Below, piece by piece: positions 7,308-15,754 of a DNA stretch of 64,000 nt. Position numbers and translations under genes: made by a program. The notes under the pieces are model-generated. The model was not told where the DNA came from. It saw nothing but the letters and a program-made list of their open reading frames with translations, and searched no databases. The number at the start of each line of letters is the position of its first letter. Positions within the stretch are counted from its first letter, which is position 1. The stretch is from positions 1 to 64,000 of the forward strand of contig CAXSGY010000007.1 in NCBI GenBank assembly GCA_964237235.1, in the 5' to 3' direction. The stretch comes from GCA-002050365 sp964237235. GTDB taxonomy: Bacteria; Acidobacteriota; Blastocatellia; Pyrinomonadales; Pyrinomonadaceae.

Positions 7308-8720
7308 ATGACGGATCAAAACAGCGGTGCGGATTTGCGGCTTTTGCCTTCGATTGACGCGCTTTTGCGCTCGGAAGAGGCAAAAAAAATTGTGCCGCTC
7401 GCCGGCGCGAAACACGCGGCGATTTTGGCTCGCGCGGCGATTGACGCGCTGCGACGGGAATTGTCGGAAAGCCAAAAAGCGCAGACGTATTCGCGTGAAG
7501 AATTATTTTCGCAAGCCGCAACGCGCCTTGAAAATCATTGGCGTGACGAACGTAATTTGAGATTGCGCCGCGTCATCAACGCGACGGGCGTGATTGTTCA
7601 TACAAATTTGGGACGCGCTCCTTTGTCGGAAAACGCGCGGCGGGCAATACTCGCAAACGCGGCAGGCTACTGCAATCTCGAATTCGACACGGCGACGGGA
7701 AAGCGCGGAAAACGTGGCATCGCCGCCGAAACGCTGCTCGCCGAACTGACCGGCGCGGAAGCCGCTTTAATCGTCAACAACTGCGCGGCGGCGACGCTTT
7801 TGATTCTGAACGTTTTCGCCAAAGGCGGCGAAGCGATTGTTTCGCGCGGCGAACTGGTCGAAATCGGCGGCGATTTTCGCATTCCCGACGTAATGGCGCA
7901 ATCCGGCGCGACGCTGCGCGAAGTCGGCGCGACCAATCGCTCGAAAATCGCCGATTACGAACGAGCGATCAACGACGAAACGCGCTTGATTTTGCGCGTT
8001 CATCCGTCAAATTTTCGCATCGTCGGTTTCACCGCCGCGCCCGCTTTATCGGAACTCGCCGAATTAGCTCGTCATAAATCTATTCTGCTTTACGAGGATG
8101 CCGGTTCGGGCGCGTTAATTGATTTGTCGAGATACGGAATTAGCGACGAACCGATTATTGCCGATTCGGTCAAAGCGGGCGCGGACATCGTTTCGTTCAG
8201 CGGCGATAAATTGCTCGGCGGCGTTCAGGCGGGCTTGATCGTCGGACGCGGCGAGTTGATCGAGCAAATCAGACGACATCCTTTGTATCGCGCTCTGCGC
8301 GCGGATAAATTGATTTACGCCGCGCTCGAAGCGACGCTCGAAGCGTTTCGCCGCGAAACGGCTTTACGGGAAATTCCGGTTTTGCGAATGCTTTCGATGC
8401 CGCCGGCTGAAATTGAGATCAGAGCGAAAAATTTTGCCCGCCGTCTGAAACGAAAAAGATTAAAAGACACGCATTTGAACATCGAAATTATAAAGGGAAA
8501 CTCAGTCGTCGGCGGCGGCTCCGCGCCGACCGTTCAGCCTGCAACCGTTTTGCTGGCATTGACGAGCGATAAAATGTCGGCGGCGGATTTGGAGCAAAAG
8601 TTGAGAATTTCCGAACCACCGGTCATTACAAGAATTTTAGACGATAAAGTTTTGATTGATCTGCGAACCGTCGCGGAAGGTGAAGAAACGGAATTGCTTG
8701 AAATTCTGACTGGAATTTAA
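7308..8720 (+). CDS. selA: L-seryl-tRNA(Sec) selenium transferase
   Basis: A PLP enzyme that converts seryl-tRNA(Sec) to selenocysteinyl-tRNA(Sec) with selenophosphate, in the cytosol. The 470-residue length is normal for SelA. The N-terminal helical domain (about 1-75, LPSIDALLRSEEAKKIV) precedes RRVINATGVIVHTNLGRAPL and the fold-type I PLP domain. VSFSGDKLLGGVQAGLI carries the PLP-binding Lys (about residue 300). The C-terminal part is a regular small domain. No selB, selD or tRNA-Sec is visible in the window, though fdhD at 36 kb fits with a formate dehydrogenase elsewhere that could be a selenoprotein. The gene is monocistronic and convergent with serC. Confidence 0.95.
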   Translation: MTDQNSGADLRLLPSIDALLRSEEAKKIVPLAGAKHAAILARAAIDALRRELSESQKAQTYSREELFSQAATRLENHWRDERNLRLRRVINATGVIVHTNLGRAPLSENARRAILANAAGYCNLEFDTATGKRGKRGIAAETLLAELTGAEAALIVNNCAAATLLILNVFAKGGEAIVSRGELVEIGGDFRIPDVMAQSGATLREVGATNRSKIADYERAINDETRLILRVHPSNFRIVGFTAAPALSELAELARHKSILLYEDAGSGALIDLSRYGISDEPIIADSVKAGADIVSFSGDKLLGGVQAGLIVGRGELIEQIRRHPLYRALRADKLIYAALEATLEAFRRETALREIPVLRMLSMPPAEIEIRAKNFARRLKRKRLKDTHLNIEIIKGNSVVGGGSAPTVQPATVLLALTSDKMSAADLEQKLRISEPPVITRILDDKVLIDLRTVAEGEETELLEILTGI

Positions 8721-8728
8721 CAAACGGA

Positions 8729-8771
8729 GCGCAAACGGAGTGCAGGCAGGATGCCTGCGCTCCGTTTGCGC
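8729..8771. terminator. Hairpin between convergent selA and serC
   Basis: Arms 8729-8748 (GCGCAAACGGAGTGCAGGCA) and 8752-8771 pair at 19 of 20 positions with a 3-nt loop. The flanks repeat GGAGCG and CGCTCCG words, and a T-run follows on the plus strand at about 8786. It probably terminates both genes, and also looks like a REP-type repeat. Confidence 0.6.
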
Positions 8772-8776
8772 TTTGT

Positions 8777-9868
8777 TTACGCTCCGTTTTTAGCGGCGAA
8801 ATCGCGCATAAATTCGACGAGCGCGTCAACGCCTTCTTTCGGAAAAGCGTTGTAAATCGAAGCGCGAATGCCGCCGACCGAACGGTGTCCTTTTAAGCCG
8901 TCGAATTGATTGGCGGCGGCTTCGGCGACAAATTTGGTTTCGAGTTCGACGGTCGGAAGGCGAAAGGTGACGTTCATTGCCGAACGCGCGCTTCGTTCGG
9001 CGTGTCCGCGGTAAAAACCGTCGCTGTTGTCGAGCGCGTCGTATAAAATTTTCGCCTTGGCTTCGTTTTTCACCTTCATCGCGGCGAGTCCGCCGTGTTT
9101 GAGCGTGTGTTCGCAAACTAAATTAATCAAATAAATTCCCCACGTGTTCGGCGTGTTGAGCATCGAGTCGTTCGCGGCAATTTGGCGATAATCGAGCATC
9201 GAAAATTGATTTTCGGGAACTTGTTCAAGCAAATCGTCGCGGATAATCACTAAAGTTACGCCGCTCGGACCGATGTTTTTCTGCGCTCCGGCGTAAATCA
9301 AAGCGTATTTTTCCACGTCAATCGGTTTTGAAAGAATATTCGACGAAGCGTCGCAGACGACCGGCAAGCCTTTGCCGTCCAAATCGTATTTGAATTCTAC
9401 GCCGTCAATGGTTTCGTTGGAGGTGTAATGAACGTATTCGGCGTTTTGGCTGAAATTTATTTCCTCTTGCGCCGGAACGGATTTGAAGCCGGAATTCTTC
9501 GTCGAAAAAACGACGTTGACGTTGCCTCGCCGTTTCGCTTCCTTAATCGCCTTCTCGCCCCACGCGCCGGTCAGAATATAGTCCGCCGATTTGTTACGGT
9601 CGAGAAAATTCAAAGGAATCATCGAAAACTGCAAGCTCGCGCCGCCCTGCAAAAAAAGAATCCGGTAATTATCCGGCACTTCGAGCAGCGTTCTGATGCC
9701 GCGTTCCGCGCCTTCGAGAATCGGCTCAAAATGCTTCGAGCGATGACTGATTTCCATCACGCTCATTCCGCTTCCGCCGAGCGAAAGCAGCTCGTTTCGC
9801 GCCTTTTCCAAAACTTCCGAGGGCAGGACCGCGGGTCCCGCGCTGAAATTAAAAATTCTTTCGTTCAT
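8777..9868 (-). CDS. serC: Phosphoserine aminotransferase
   Basis: A PLP enzyme that transaminates 3-phosphohydroxypyruvate to phosphoserine in serine synthesis (and acts in the PLP pathway in many bacteria). The 363-residue length is typical. Signatures are the N-terminal RIFNFSAGPAVLP, the GSGMSVMEISHRS segment, LFLQGGASLQFSMIP, and YAGAQKNIGPSGVTLVI with the PLP Lys, and the C-terminal GHRSVGGIRASIYNAFP. The ATG at 9868 is chosen; a TTG one codon upstream also reads in frame. No strong ribosome site is visible. It stands alone; serA and serB are not in the window. Confidence 0.95.
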   Translation of the reverse strand: MNERIFNFSAGPAVLPSEVLEKARNELLSLGGSGMSVMEISHRSKHFEPILEGAERGIRTLLEVPDNYRILFLQGGASLQFSMIPLNFLDRNKSADYILTGAWGEKAIKEAKRRGNVNVVFSTKNSGFKSVPAQEEINFSQNAEYVHYTSNETIDGVEFKYDLDGKGLPVVCDASSNILSKPIDVEKYALIYAGAQKNIGPSGVTLVIIRDDLLEQVPENQFSMLDYRQIAANDSMLNTPNTWGIYLINLVCEHTLKHGGLAAMKVKNEAKAKILYDALDNSDGFYRGHAERSARSAMNVTFRLPTVELETKFVAEAAANQFDGLKGHRSVGGIRASIYNAFPKEGVDALVEFMRDFAAKNGA

Positions 9869-10088
9869 CAAGTTTTTCGTTGTAAATTAAATGCCTGAAG
9901 TAAAAATTAAAAGATAACACAACCGTCTGTTTTGCGATAAATGCGCCGCCGTGAACTTCTGCGCTTCAAAATTCCGCTTGAATTGAGTTAAAATAAACAA
10001 TCTGATTAACAACTCTTTATTTTTCAAAGGCATCAAAAGAGGCGTTTTTCCGGCAATCTTTAAATCAATAATTTTTGGAGGATTTCTA
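9869..10088. other. Divergent intergenic region serC / TPR gene
   Basis: About 220 AT-rich nt between divergent genes, so it must hold both promoters. A good ribosome site, GGAGG, precedes the ATG at 10089. No clear -35/-10 pair is obvious to me. Confidence 0.35.
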
Positions 10089-11405
10089 ATGTTAAAAAAG
10101 AATTATCTTATAATCCTTTGCGCCGCCGCGTTATTTCTGGCGGGCAACACCGTTGTTTTCGGACAACTCGCGCCGGTCGGCGGTCAGGTCAAACTCAAAA
10201 AAGCCGACGGAACGTTTGAACCAATCGCCGGAGCCGTCGTCGAAGTTTACCGTGTTGATTCCAAAGGCAGCTTTCCGGCGGCAAAGACCGATAAAAAAGG
10301 ATTTTTCAGCTTTGCTGGTTTGCCGCTCGGCGGGAATTTTGTCTTGTCAATCAGCGCGCCGAATGCCAGCCCCGGCTATTATCCGAATGTGAAGCCCGGA
10401 ATGGATAAAATCGCCATCGCGCTGGAACCGGGCGATGGTAAAAGATGGACCGAAGAAGATATTCGCGCGGCATTAAATAATTCCGCTCCCGTCAATTCAG
10501 CAACGCCCCAGAAACCCGCCGAATTAACTGCCGAACAAAAAAAGGCGCAGGCGGAATATGAAAAACAGGCAACCGAAACCACCGAGAAAAATAAGAAAAT
10601 CGAGAACTCGAACAAAATCATTGACGAATCTCTCAAGGCGGGCAACGAGGCTTTTAAAGCCAAAAATTATGATCTGGCGATTACTAAGTTTGATGAAGGC
10701 TACAACGCCGATCCTGACTATGCAGGCAGCGCGCCGGTTTTATTAAACAATAAAGCGACTGCGCTGCTTCTGCGAGCGACGGCTAATTACAACCAAGCGG
10801 TCAAAGGTGATCCGGGCGCAAAGGCGGCGGCGATGCAGCAAGTCAAGAAAGATTTCGATGACGTGGTGAACGCTTCGAACAAATCTCTGGAAATACTAAA
10901 GTCGGCGACCTCGACCGACGCAAATCTTCAGAAAAGTTACGGTTCTAATAAGTTTCAAGCTCTCACCAATCGCAAGGAAGGCTATCGCCTGATGTCGAAA
11001 ACCGGTGCGGATCGCACGAGAGGCAAAGAAGCGTTAACCGCTTTTCAAGATTATATGACAGCCGAAACCGATCCGAAAAGGAAATCAGACGCGCAGCTCT
11101 CGCTTGCTGAAGCTCTCCAAGATTCCTCGGAATTCGATTTGGCGGTTACTGAATTTGAAAAAGTTCTTGCCGTTACTCCTGACAATGTAGATGCGCTTGC
11201 CGGTGCCGGATTTAGCCTCGTCAATATCGGCTATATCAATAACGATAAGTCAAAACTGCAACAAGGCGCGAATTATTTGCAAAAATTTGCCGATTTGGCT
11301 CCCGATACGAACCAGTATAAAAACGATGCGAAGGGCTTGATTGAGACTCTAAAGAAAGAACAGGCAGTAACGCCGCAGAAAACTTCTAAAGGAAAGAAAA
11401 ATTAA
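10089..11405 (+). CDS. Secreted protein: CarboxypepD-like domain plus TPRs
   Basis: A 438-residue exported protein. A signal peptide covers about residues 1-25 (LIILCAAALFLAGN, then FGQ). Residues 30-115 form a carboxypeptidase regulatory-like beta-sandwich (GGQVKLKKADGTFEPIAGA, DKKGFFSFAGLPLGGNF). After a charged Gln/Glu/Lys linker (150-190), helical TPR-type repeats follow (for example NEAFKAKNYDLAITKFDEG and SEFDLAVTEFEKVLAVTPD). Such proteins usually scaffold assemblies in the periplasm. It precedes the pilus cluster but is separated by a terminator and a strong promoter, so a pilus role is only suggested by position. Its partner is unknown. Confidence 0.75.
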   Translation: MLKKNYLIILCAAALFLAGNTVVFGQLAPVGGQVKLKKADGTFEPIAGAVVEVYRVDSKGSFPAAKTDKKGFFSFAGLPLGGNFVLSISAPNASPGYYPNVKPGMDKIAIALEPGDGKRWTEEDIRAALNNSAPVNSATPQKPAELTAEQKKAQAEYEKQATETTEKNKKIENSNKIIDESLKAGNEAFKAKNYDLAITKFDEGYNADPDYAGSAPVLLNNKATALLLRATANYNQAVKGDPGAKAAAMQQVKKDFDDVVNASNKSLEILKSATSTDANLQKSYGSNKFQALTNRKEGYRLMSKTGADRTRGKEALTAFQDYMTAETDPKRKSDAQLSLAEALQDSSEFDLAVTEFEKVLAVTPDNVDALAGAGFSLVNIGYINNDKSKLQQGANYLQKFADLAPDTNQYKNDAKGLIETLKKEQAVTPQKTSKGKKN

Positions 11406-11425
11406 ACTTTCTTTTTAATTTCTCC

Positions 11426-11475
11426 AAAATAAAAGAAGTCGCTTTTTCATAAGGAAATGCGACTTCTTTTATTTT
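11426..11475 (+). terminator. Rho-independent terminator
   Basis: Left arm AAAATAAAAGAAGTCGC (11426-11442) and right arm GCGACTTCTTTTATTTT (11459-11475) pair perfectly around a 16-nt loop and end in a T-rich tract. It closes the TPR gene unit. Confidence 0.85.
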
Positions 11476-11505
11476 AAAATCCGCGCGGAGAATTAAAAAG
11501 AATTC

Positions 11506-11534
11506 TTGACACTTTTCAGTTTAACAATTATTAT
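11506..11534 (+). promoter_or_regulatory. Sigma-70 promoter for the pil cluster
   Basis: TTGACA at 11506-11511, 17-bp spacer, TATTAT at 11529-11534. It is near consensus and lies about 110 nt before the pilB start, so it should drive pilB and the genes downstream. Confidence 0.75.
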
Positions 11535-11646
11535 TTATAAAAACGATGTTAATCATCGTTTTAACCATATCTCAAAAGACAGTTGGCAATGCCCGGAATC
11601 CTCAGGAAAATCCTCGGTTTGAACATACAAAAAGGAAATTTTAAAG

Positions 11647-13500
11647 ATGTCAGCAAAACTCGGCGAAATCCTTGTCCGTGAAAATTTAATTTCTTCGCAG
11701 CAATTGCGCGAAGCACTCGAACACCAGCGCACGCACGGCGGTCGTTTAGGGTCCAGCCTAGTCAATCTCGGTTTAATTTCCGACGATGTGATTACAGCGG
11801 TTTTATCGCGTCAATACGGCGTTCCTTCGATCAATCTCGATCTTTTTCAAATCGAAAAAGACACGATCAAATTAATTTCTCAGGAAGTCGCGCTGAAATA
11901 TTCGGTTCTGCCGATTTCCAAAGTCGGCGCGACGCTGACTCTGGCGATGGCTGATCCGACGAATGTTTTTGCGATGGACGACATCAAGTTTATGACCGGC
12001 TTGAACATCGAGCCGGTGATTGCTTCGGAAGCCTCGCTAATCGCCGCCATCGGCAAATATTACGGCGGCGTATCGAACGAAATAGACGTTTTCGAGCTGG
12101 CAAGCGTCAACGGCATCGAACGGTTCGAGCCGCGACCGACCGGCAGAAACGGCAAAAACGGCAAAGGCTCGAACGGCAACGGCGCGGCGGTCGAAGATAG
12201 ATTGGTCGAATCGGATTTGAATGTTTCGCTCGACCGTTTTGAATTTGAATCGCAGGGAGCCGAAGAGCTTGAAATCGTCGAGGACAACGATGAAATTGAT
12301 TTGGCGCAGCTGGCGATTGCCAGCGAAGACGCTCCCGTCGTCAGGCTCGTCAATGTTTTGCTGGTTGATTCGCTCAGACGCGGCGCGTCGGACATCCACG
12401 TCGAGCCGTATGAAAAGGATTTCCGCATCCGCTTTCGCATTGACGGCGTTTTGTATGACGTGATGCATCCGCCCTTGAAGATGCGCGACGCTTTGATTTC
12501 GCGTCTGAAAATTATGTCGAAGCTCGACATTTCCGAGAAGCGTCTGCCGCAGGACGGACGCATCAAGGTCAAGGTCAAATTTGACAGCCGCTCGCGCGAA
12601 CTCGATTTTCGCGTTTCGACCCTGCCGACGCTGTTCGGCGAAAAAGTCGTGCTGCGTCTGCTCGATAAAGACAAATTGATGCTCGATATGACCAAACTCG
12701 GCTTCGAGCAGGAAAGTCTGGACATTTTCCAGCGCAACATCGCCAAACCTTACGGAATGGTTCTGGTCACGGGTCCGACCGGCTCGGGTAAGACGAACAC
12801 GCTTTATTCGGCTTTGCAGGCGTTAAATACTTCCGAAACGAATATTATGACGGCGGAAGATCCGGTCGAATTCAATCTGCCCGGCATCAATCAGGTGCAA
12901 ATGAAGGAACAAATCGGCTTGAACTTCGCCGCCGCGCTCCGTTCTTTTCTGCGTCAGGATCCGAACATCGTGCTGGTCGGCGAAATCCGCGATTTTGAAA
13001 CGGCGGAAATCGCCATCAAAGCCGCGCTCACCGGTCACCTCGTTTTATCAACGCTGCACACGAACGACGCGCCTTCGACCATCTCGCGTATGGTCAATAT
13101 GGGCATCGAGCCGTTTCTGGTCGCCACATCGGTCAACATCATACAGGCGCAGCGGCTGATCAGAAAAATTTGCAAAGACTGTAAGGAAGAAGTTCATATT
13201 CCGGTCGAAGGTTTCGTCGAGATTGGTTTTTCAAAGGAAGAAGCCGAAACGCTCAAGGCTTACAAAGGCAAAGGCTGCCAGACGTGCAACAACACGGGCT
13301 ATAAAGGTCGCGTCGGTCTCTACGAAGTGATGGAAATCACCGACGAGCTGCGCGAATTGATTATCATCGGCGCGAGCGCGATTGAACTCAGACGCAAGGC
13401 AGTCGAACTCGGAATGATCACCCTGCGCGGTTCTGGACTTCACAAATTGCGCGAAGGAATTACGACGATTGAAGAAGTCGTCAAAGAAACGGTTTTGTAG
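11647..13500 (+). CDS. pilB: Type IV pilus extension ATPase PilB
   Basis: The cytosolic hexameric motor that powers pilin assembly at the inner membrane. 617 residues. The N-terminal GspE/MshEN domain spans about 1-150 (KLGEILVRENLISSQQLREAL). A Gly/Asn-rich linker with NGKNGKGSNGNG lies near residue 165-180. The core ATPase has Walker A GPTGSGKTNT (about 375-384), an Asp box (EDPVEF), Walker B (NIVLVGEIRDFETA) and His box (LSTLHTNDAPST). A zinc-binding tetracysteine (CKDCKEE and CQTCNNTGYKGR) marks it as extension rather than retraction type. The promoter at 11506 and the linked pilT and pilC support the assignment. Confidence 0.95.
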   Translation: MSAKLGEILVRENLISSQQLREALEHQRTHGGRLGSSLVNLGLISDDVITAVLSRQYGVPSINLDLFQIEKDTIKLISQEVALKYSVLPISKVGATLTLAMADPTNVFAMDDIKFMTGLNIEPVIASEASLIAAIGKYYGGVSNEIDVFELASVNGIERFEPRPTGRNGKNGKGSNGNGAAVEDRLVESDLNVSLDRFEFESQGAEELEIVEDNDEIDLAQLAIASEDAPVVRLVNVLLVDSLRRGASDIHVEPYEKDFRIRFRIDGVLYDVMHPPLKMRDALISRLKIMSKLDISEKRLPQDGRIKVKVKFDSRSRELDFRVSTLPTLFGEKVVLRLLDKDKLMLDMTKLGFEQESLDIFQRNIAKPYGMVLVTGPTGSGKTNTLYSALQALNTSETNIMTAEDPVEFNLPGINQVQMKEQIGLNFAAALRSFLRQDPNIVLVGEIRDFETAEIAIKAALTGHLVLSTLHTNDAPSTISRMVNMGIEPFLVATSVNIIQAQRLIRKICKDCKEEVHIPVEGFVEIGFSKEEAETLKAYKGKGCQTCNNTGYKGRVGLYEVMEITDELRELIIIGASAIELRRKAVELGMITLRGSGLHKLREGITTIEEVVKETVL

Positions 13501-13516
13501 AGGATAAGGAGAAACA

Positions 13517-14329
13517 ATGATTTTTAGAGCAATCGCATTATCTTTGGCAATTATGGTCGGTCTCGGAACGATTGTGCCGCTGACAACCGTCAACGCCGCG
13601 TCGGGTCCGCACGCGAAACGTTGGGCGAAAAACAAAAAGTATAAAAAATATTCGAAAAGATGGTGGCGGGCATATCGCGCCCGCGTCAATCGCCAGAGGG
13701 CTTTGAATGTTCTCAGGCGCGATTTGCGGCTGCGCCAGATTCGCATCGCCAACGCGCTCAAAGCGGGCGAAACAATTAGTCCGAATCAAAATAAAACATT
13801 TAAGTCGAACAAGCGAACGACGGTCGAAGACAATGCGGCGGCGGTTTTACCGTCGGGCGAAACGGCTCCGAAAAGCTGGAAGCGCGGCGCGTCTTCGCCG
13901 AATGAAATGCAGTATCAAGTCGTTGATGACAACGGCGCGAACATCGGTTCGACGGCGATTTCGGTCGTCGGTCCGGCGATGGGCGCGGACAACGACAGCG
14001 CGCGCAGTAAAACCGTCGGCGGCATTCAAACGTCGGCTCTGCGCCGCACGGTCATTGACCGGATGGTCAATGAAAAAGGTTGGGTCGTGAACGATTTTCA
14101 AAAGGAAGTCGGCGATAAAAAAGTTTATGTCGTCGTCGCCAAATCGCCGGGCGCGGGCGGCGTTGTGCAATCGCGCCTGTTCTATTTTATGGAATCCGAC
14201 GGTCGCGTTTACAGCGTTCAGGCAAATGCGCCCGACGATAACGCGGCGCGGATTGCCGAAGAAACCGAAAAAGTCATTAACTCGATGCGCCGCAAATCGA
14301 ACGTGGTGCAGCAGGCAGAACTTAAATAG
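13517..14329 (+). CDS. Secreted basic protein in pilus cluster, unknown
   Basis: A 270-residue protein whose start follows GGAG 17 nt after the pilB stop, so it is translated from the pilB mRNA. Residues 1-29 are a signal peptide ending in VNAAS. Residues 32-80 are extremely basic and aromatic (HAKRWAKNKKYKKYSKRWW) with many Arg, giving a cationic surface. The rest (about 125-260) looks like a small folded domain with VVAKSPGAGGVVQSRLFYF near the end. I do not recognise the family. Export, basic charge and position between pilB and pilT suggest a periplasmic or envelope factor that may bind peptidoglycan, nucleic acid or pilus parts. Confidence 0.7.
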   Translation: MIFRAIALSLAIMVGLGTIVPLTTVNAASGPHAKRWAKNKKYKKYSKRWWRAYRARVNRQRALNVLRRDLRLRQIRIANALKAGETISPNQNKTFKSNKRTTVEDNAAAVLPSGETAPKSWKRGASSPNEMQYQVVDDNGANIGSTAISVVGPAMGADNDSARSKTVGGIQTSALRRTVIDRMVNEKGWVVNDFQKEVGDKKVYVVVAKSPGAGGVVQSRLFYFMESDGRVYSVQANAPDDNAARIAEETEKVINSMRRKSNVVQQAELK

Positions 14330-14409
14330 TAAAAAACTAAAAGTGAAAAACTAAAAATTAAAAAATTCCTTTACTTTTCGCTATTAACAATTCACTTTTC
14401 ACTAAAAAT

Positions 14410-15603
14410 ATGAACGATCAACCAATCAATGCCGAAACGCCAATCACGCTGCCCGATCTGCTCAAGAAAATGACGGAACTGGGCGGCTCGGATCTGCACT
14501 TGACGACGAACTCGCCGCCGCAGGTGCGCGTTCACGGACATCTCAGCCCGCTCGACGGCTTCGCGGCGTTTACGCCTTCGGAAACCAAACGGCTCGCTTA
14601 CTCGGTTTTGACCGACGCGCAGAAACATCGTTTCGAGGAAAATCTCGAACTCGATTTCTCGTTCGGCTTAAAGGGAATGTCGCGTTTTCGCGCTAATCTT
14701 TTCAATCAGAAAGGCGCGGTCGGCGCGGTTTTCCGCGCGATTCCGTATGAAATAAAAACCTTTCAAGACCTCGGTTTGCCGCCGGTCGTCTCGGATATGT
14801 GCAAAAAGCCGCGCGGCTTGATTCTCGTCACCGGTCCGACCGGTTCGGGCAAATCAACGACGCTCGCTTCGATGGTTGATAAAATCAATGTTGACCGCCA
14901 CGAACATATTCTGACCATCGAAGACCCGATAGAATTTATTCACAATCACAAAAACTGCGTTGTGAACCAGCGCGAAGTCGCCTCGGATACGCACGGTTTC
15001 GCCGATGCTTTGCGAACCGCGCTGCGTCAGGACCCGGACGTTGTTCTCGTCGGCGAAATGCGCGACCTCGAAACTATCGAGATGGCTCTCCGCATCGCCG
15101 AAACAGGACATTTGACGTTTGCCACTCTGCACACGAATTCCGCTTCTTCGACGATTAACCGTATCATCGACGTTTTTCCCGCCGGACAGCAATCGCAGAT
15201 TCGCACGCAGCTTTCGATGGTTCTCGAAGGCATTATGTGCCAGGCACTGTTGCCGAAGGCTTCGGGCGACGGGCGCGTGATGGCTCTCGAAATTCTCGTG
15301 CCGAACGCGGCGATTCGCAATCTCATCCGCGAAGACAAAATTCACCAGGTTTATTCGATGATGCAGACCGGACAGGACAAATTCGGAATGCAGACGTTCA
15401 ATCAGGCACTCGCCACACTGTATCAAAAGCGTTTAATTACGCTCGATCTCGCCATGCAGCGCACCTCGAACGCCGACGAACTCAAAGAATTAATCGAGCG
15501 CGGTTCGGGTTTGAATCAAGCTTACAACGGACAGGGCAAACCGCCGATACCGAGTCCATACGCGCAAGGTCGTCCAATCGGACAACGCCCGCCGGTCAGA
15601 TAA
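14410..15603 (+). CDS. pilT: Twitching motility retraction ATPase PilT
   Basis: The cytosolic hexameric ATPase that powers pilus disassembly and retraction. 397 residues, slightly longer than the usual 345 because of a Pro/Gly/Gln-rich tail (about 365-397). PAS-like N-domain with MTELGGSDLHLTTNSPPQVR. Walker A GPTGSGKSTT, Asp box EDPIEF, Walker B VVLVGEMRDLET, and His box FATLHTNSASSTI are all intact. Conserved AIRNLIRE near residue 300 is the PilT signature helix. It lacks the tetracysteine of PilB. The gap from the preceding gene is 80 nt of A/T-rich repeat sequence with a weak ribosome site. Confidence 0.95.
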   Translation: MNDQPINAETPITLPDLLKKMTELGGSDLHLTTNSPPQVRVHGHLSPLDGFAAFTPSETKRLAYSVLTDAQKHRFEENLELDFSFGLKGMSRFRANLFNQKGAVGAVFRAIPYEIKTFQDLGLPPVVSDMCKKPRGLILVTGPTGSGKSTTLASMVDKINVDRHEHILTIEDPIEFIHNHKNCVVNQREVASDTHGFADALRTALRQDPDVVLVGEMRDLETIEMALRIAETGHLTFATLHTNSASSTINRIIDVFPAGQQSQIRTQLSMVLEGIMCQALLPKASGDGRVMALEILVPNAAIRNLIREDKIHQVYSMMQTGQDKFGMQTFNQALATLYQKRLITLDLAMQRTSNADELKELIERGSGLNQAYNGQGKPPIPSPYAQGRPIGQRPPVR

Positions 15604-15605
15604 AT

Positions 15606-15720
15606 AAGTTACGGAAGTTTCGGAAAGTTTCAGAAAGTTTTGAAAGTTTGGGAATTAAAAAATTCTCGAATCAATGCTTCTGAAACTTCTGTAACCTCTG
15701 TAACCTCTGTAACTTCCCAA
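15606..15720. repeat. Tandem short repeats between pilT and pilC
   Basis: From 15606 to about 15650 the sequence repeats GAAAGTTT-like words with about 10-bp period. From about 15680 to 15718 it repeats CTCTGTAAC with 9-bp period. The two halves are roughly complementary, so the region can fold into a long imperfect hairpin. It is non-coding and inside the pil operon, where it could limit read-through or stabilise mRNA ends. Confidence 0.55.
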
Positions 15721-15754
15721 ACTTATTAGATAGATGAGGAGCTAGAAAGAAAAA

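Noticed and set aside
12060..12746. Long open frame on the minus strand within pilB
   Set aside because: An antisense shadow caused by pilB codon use; no family-like sequence.
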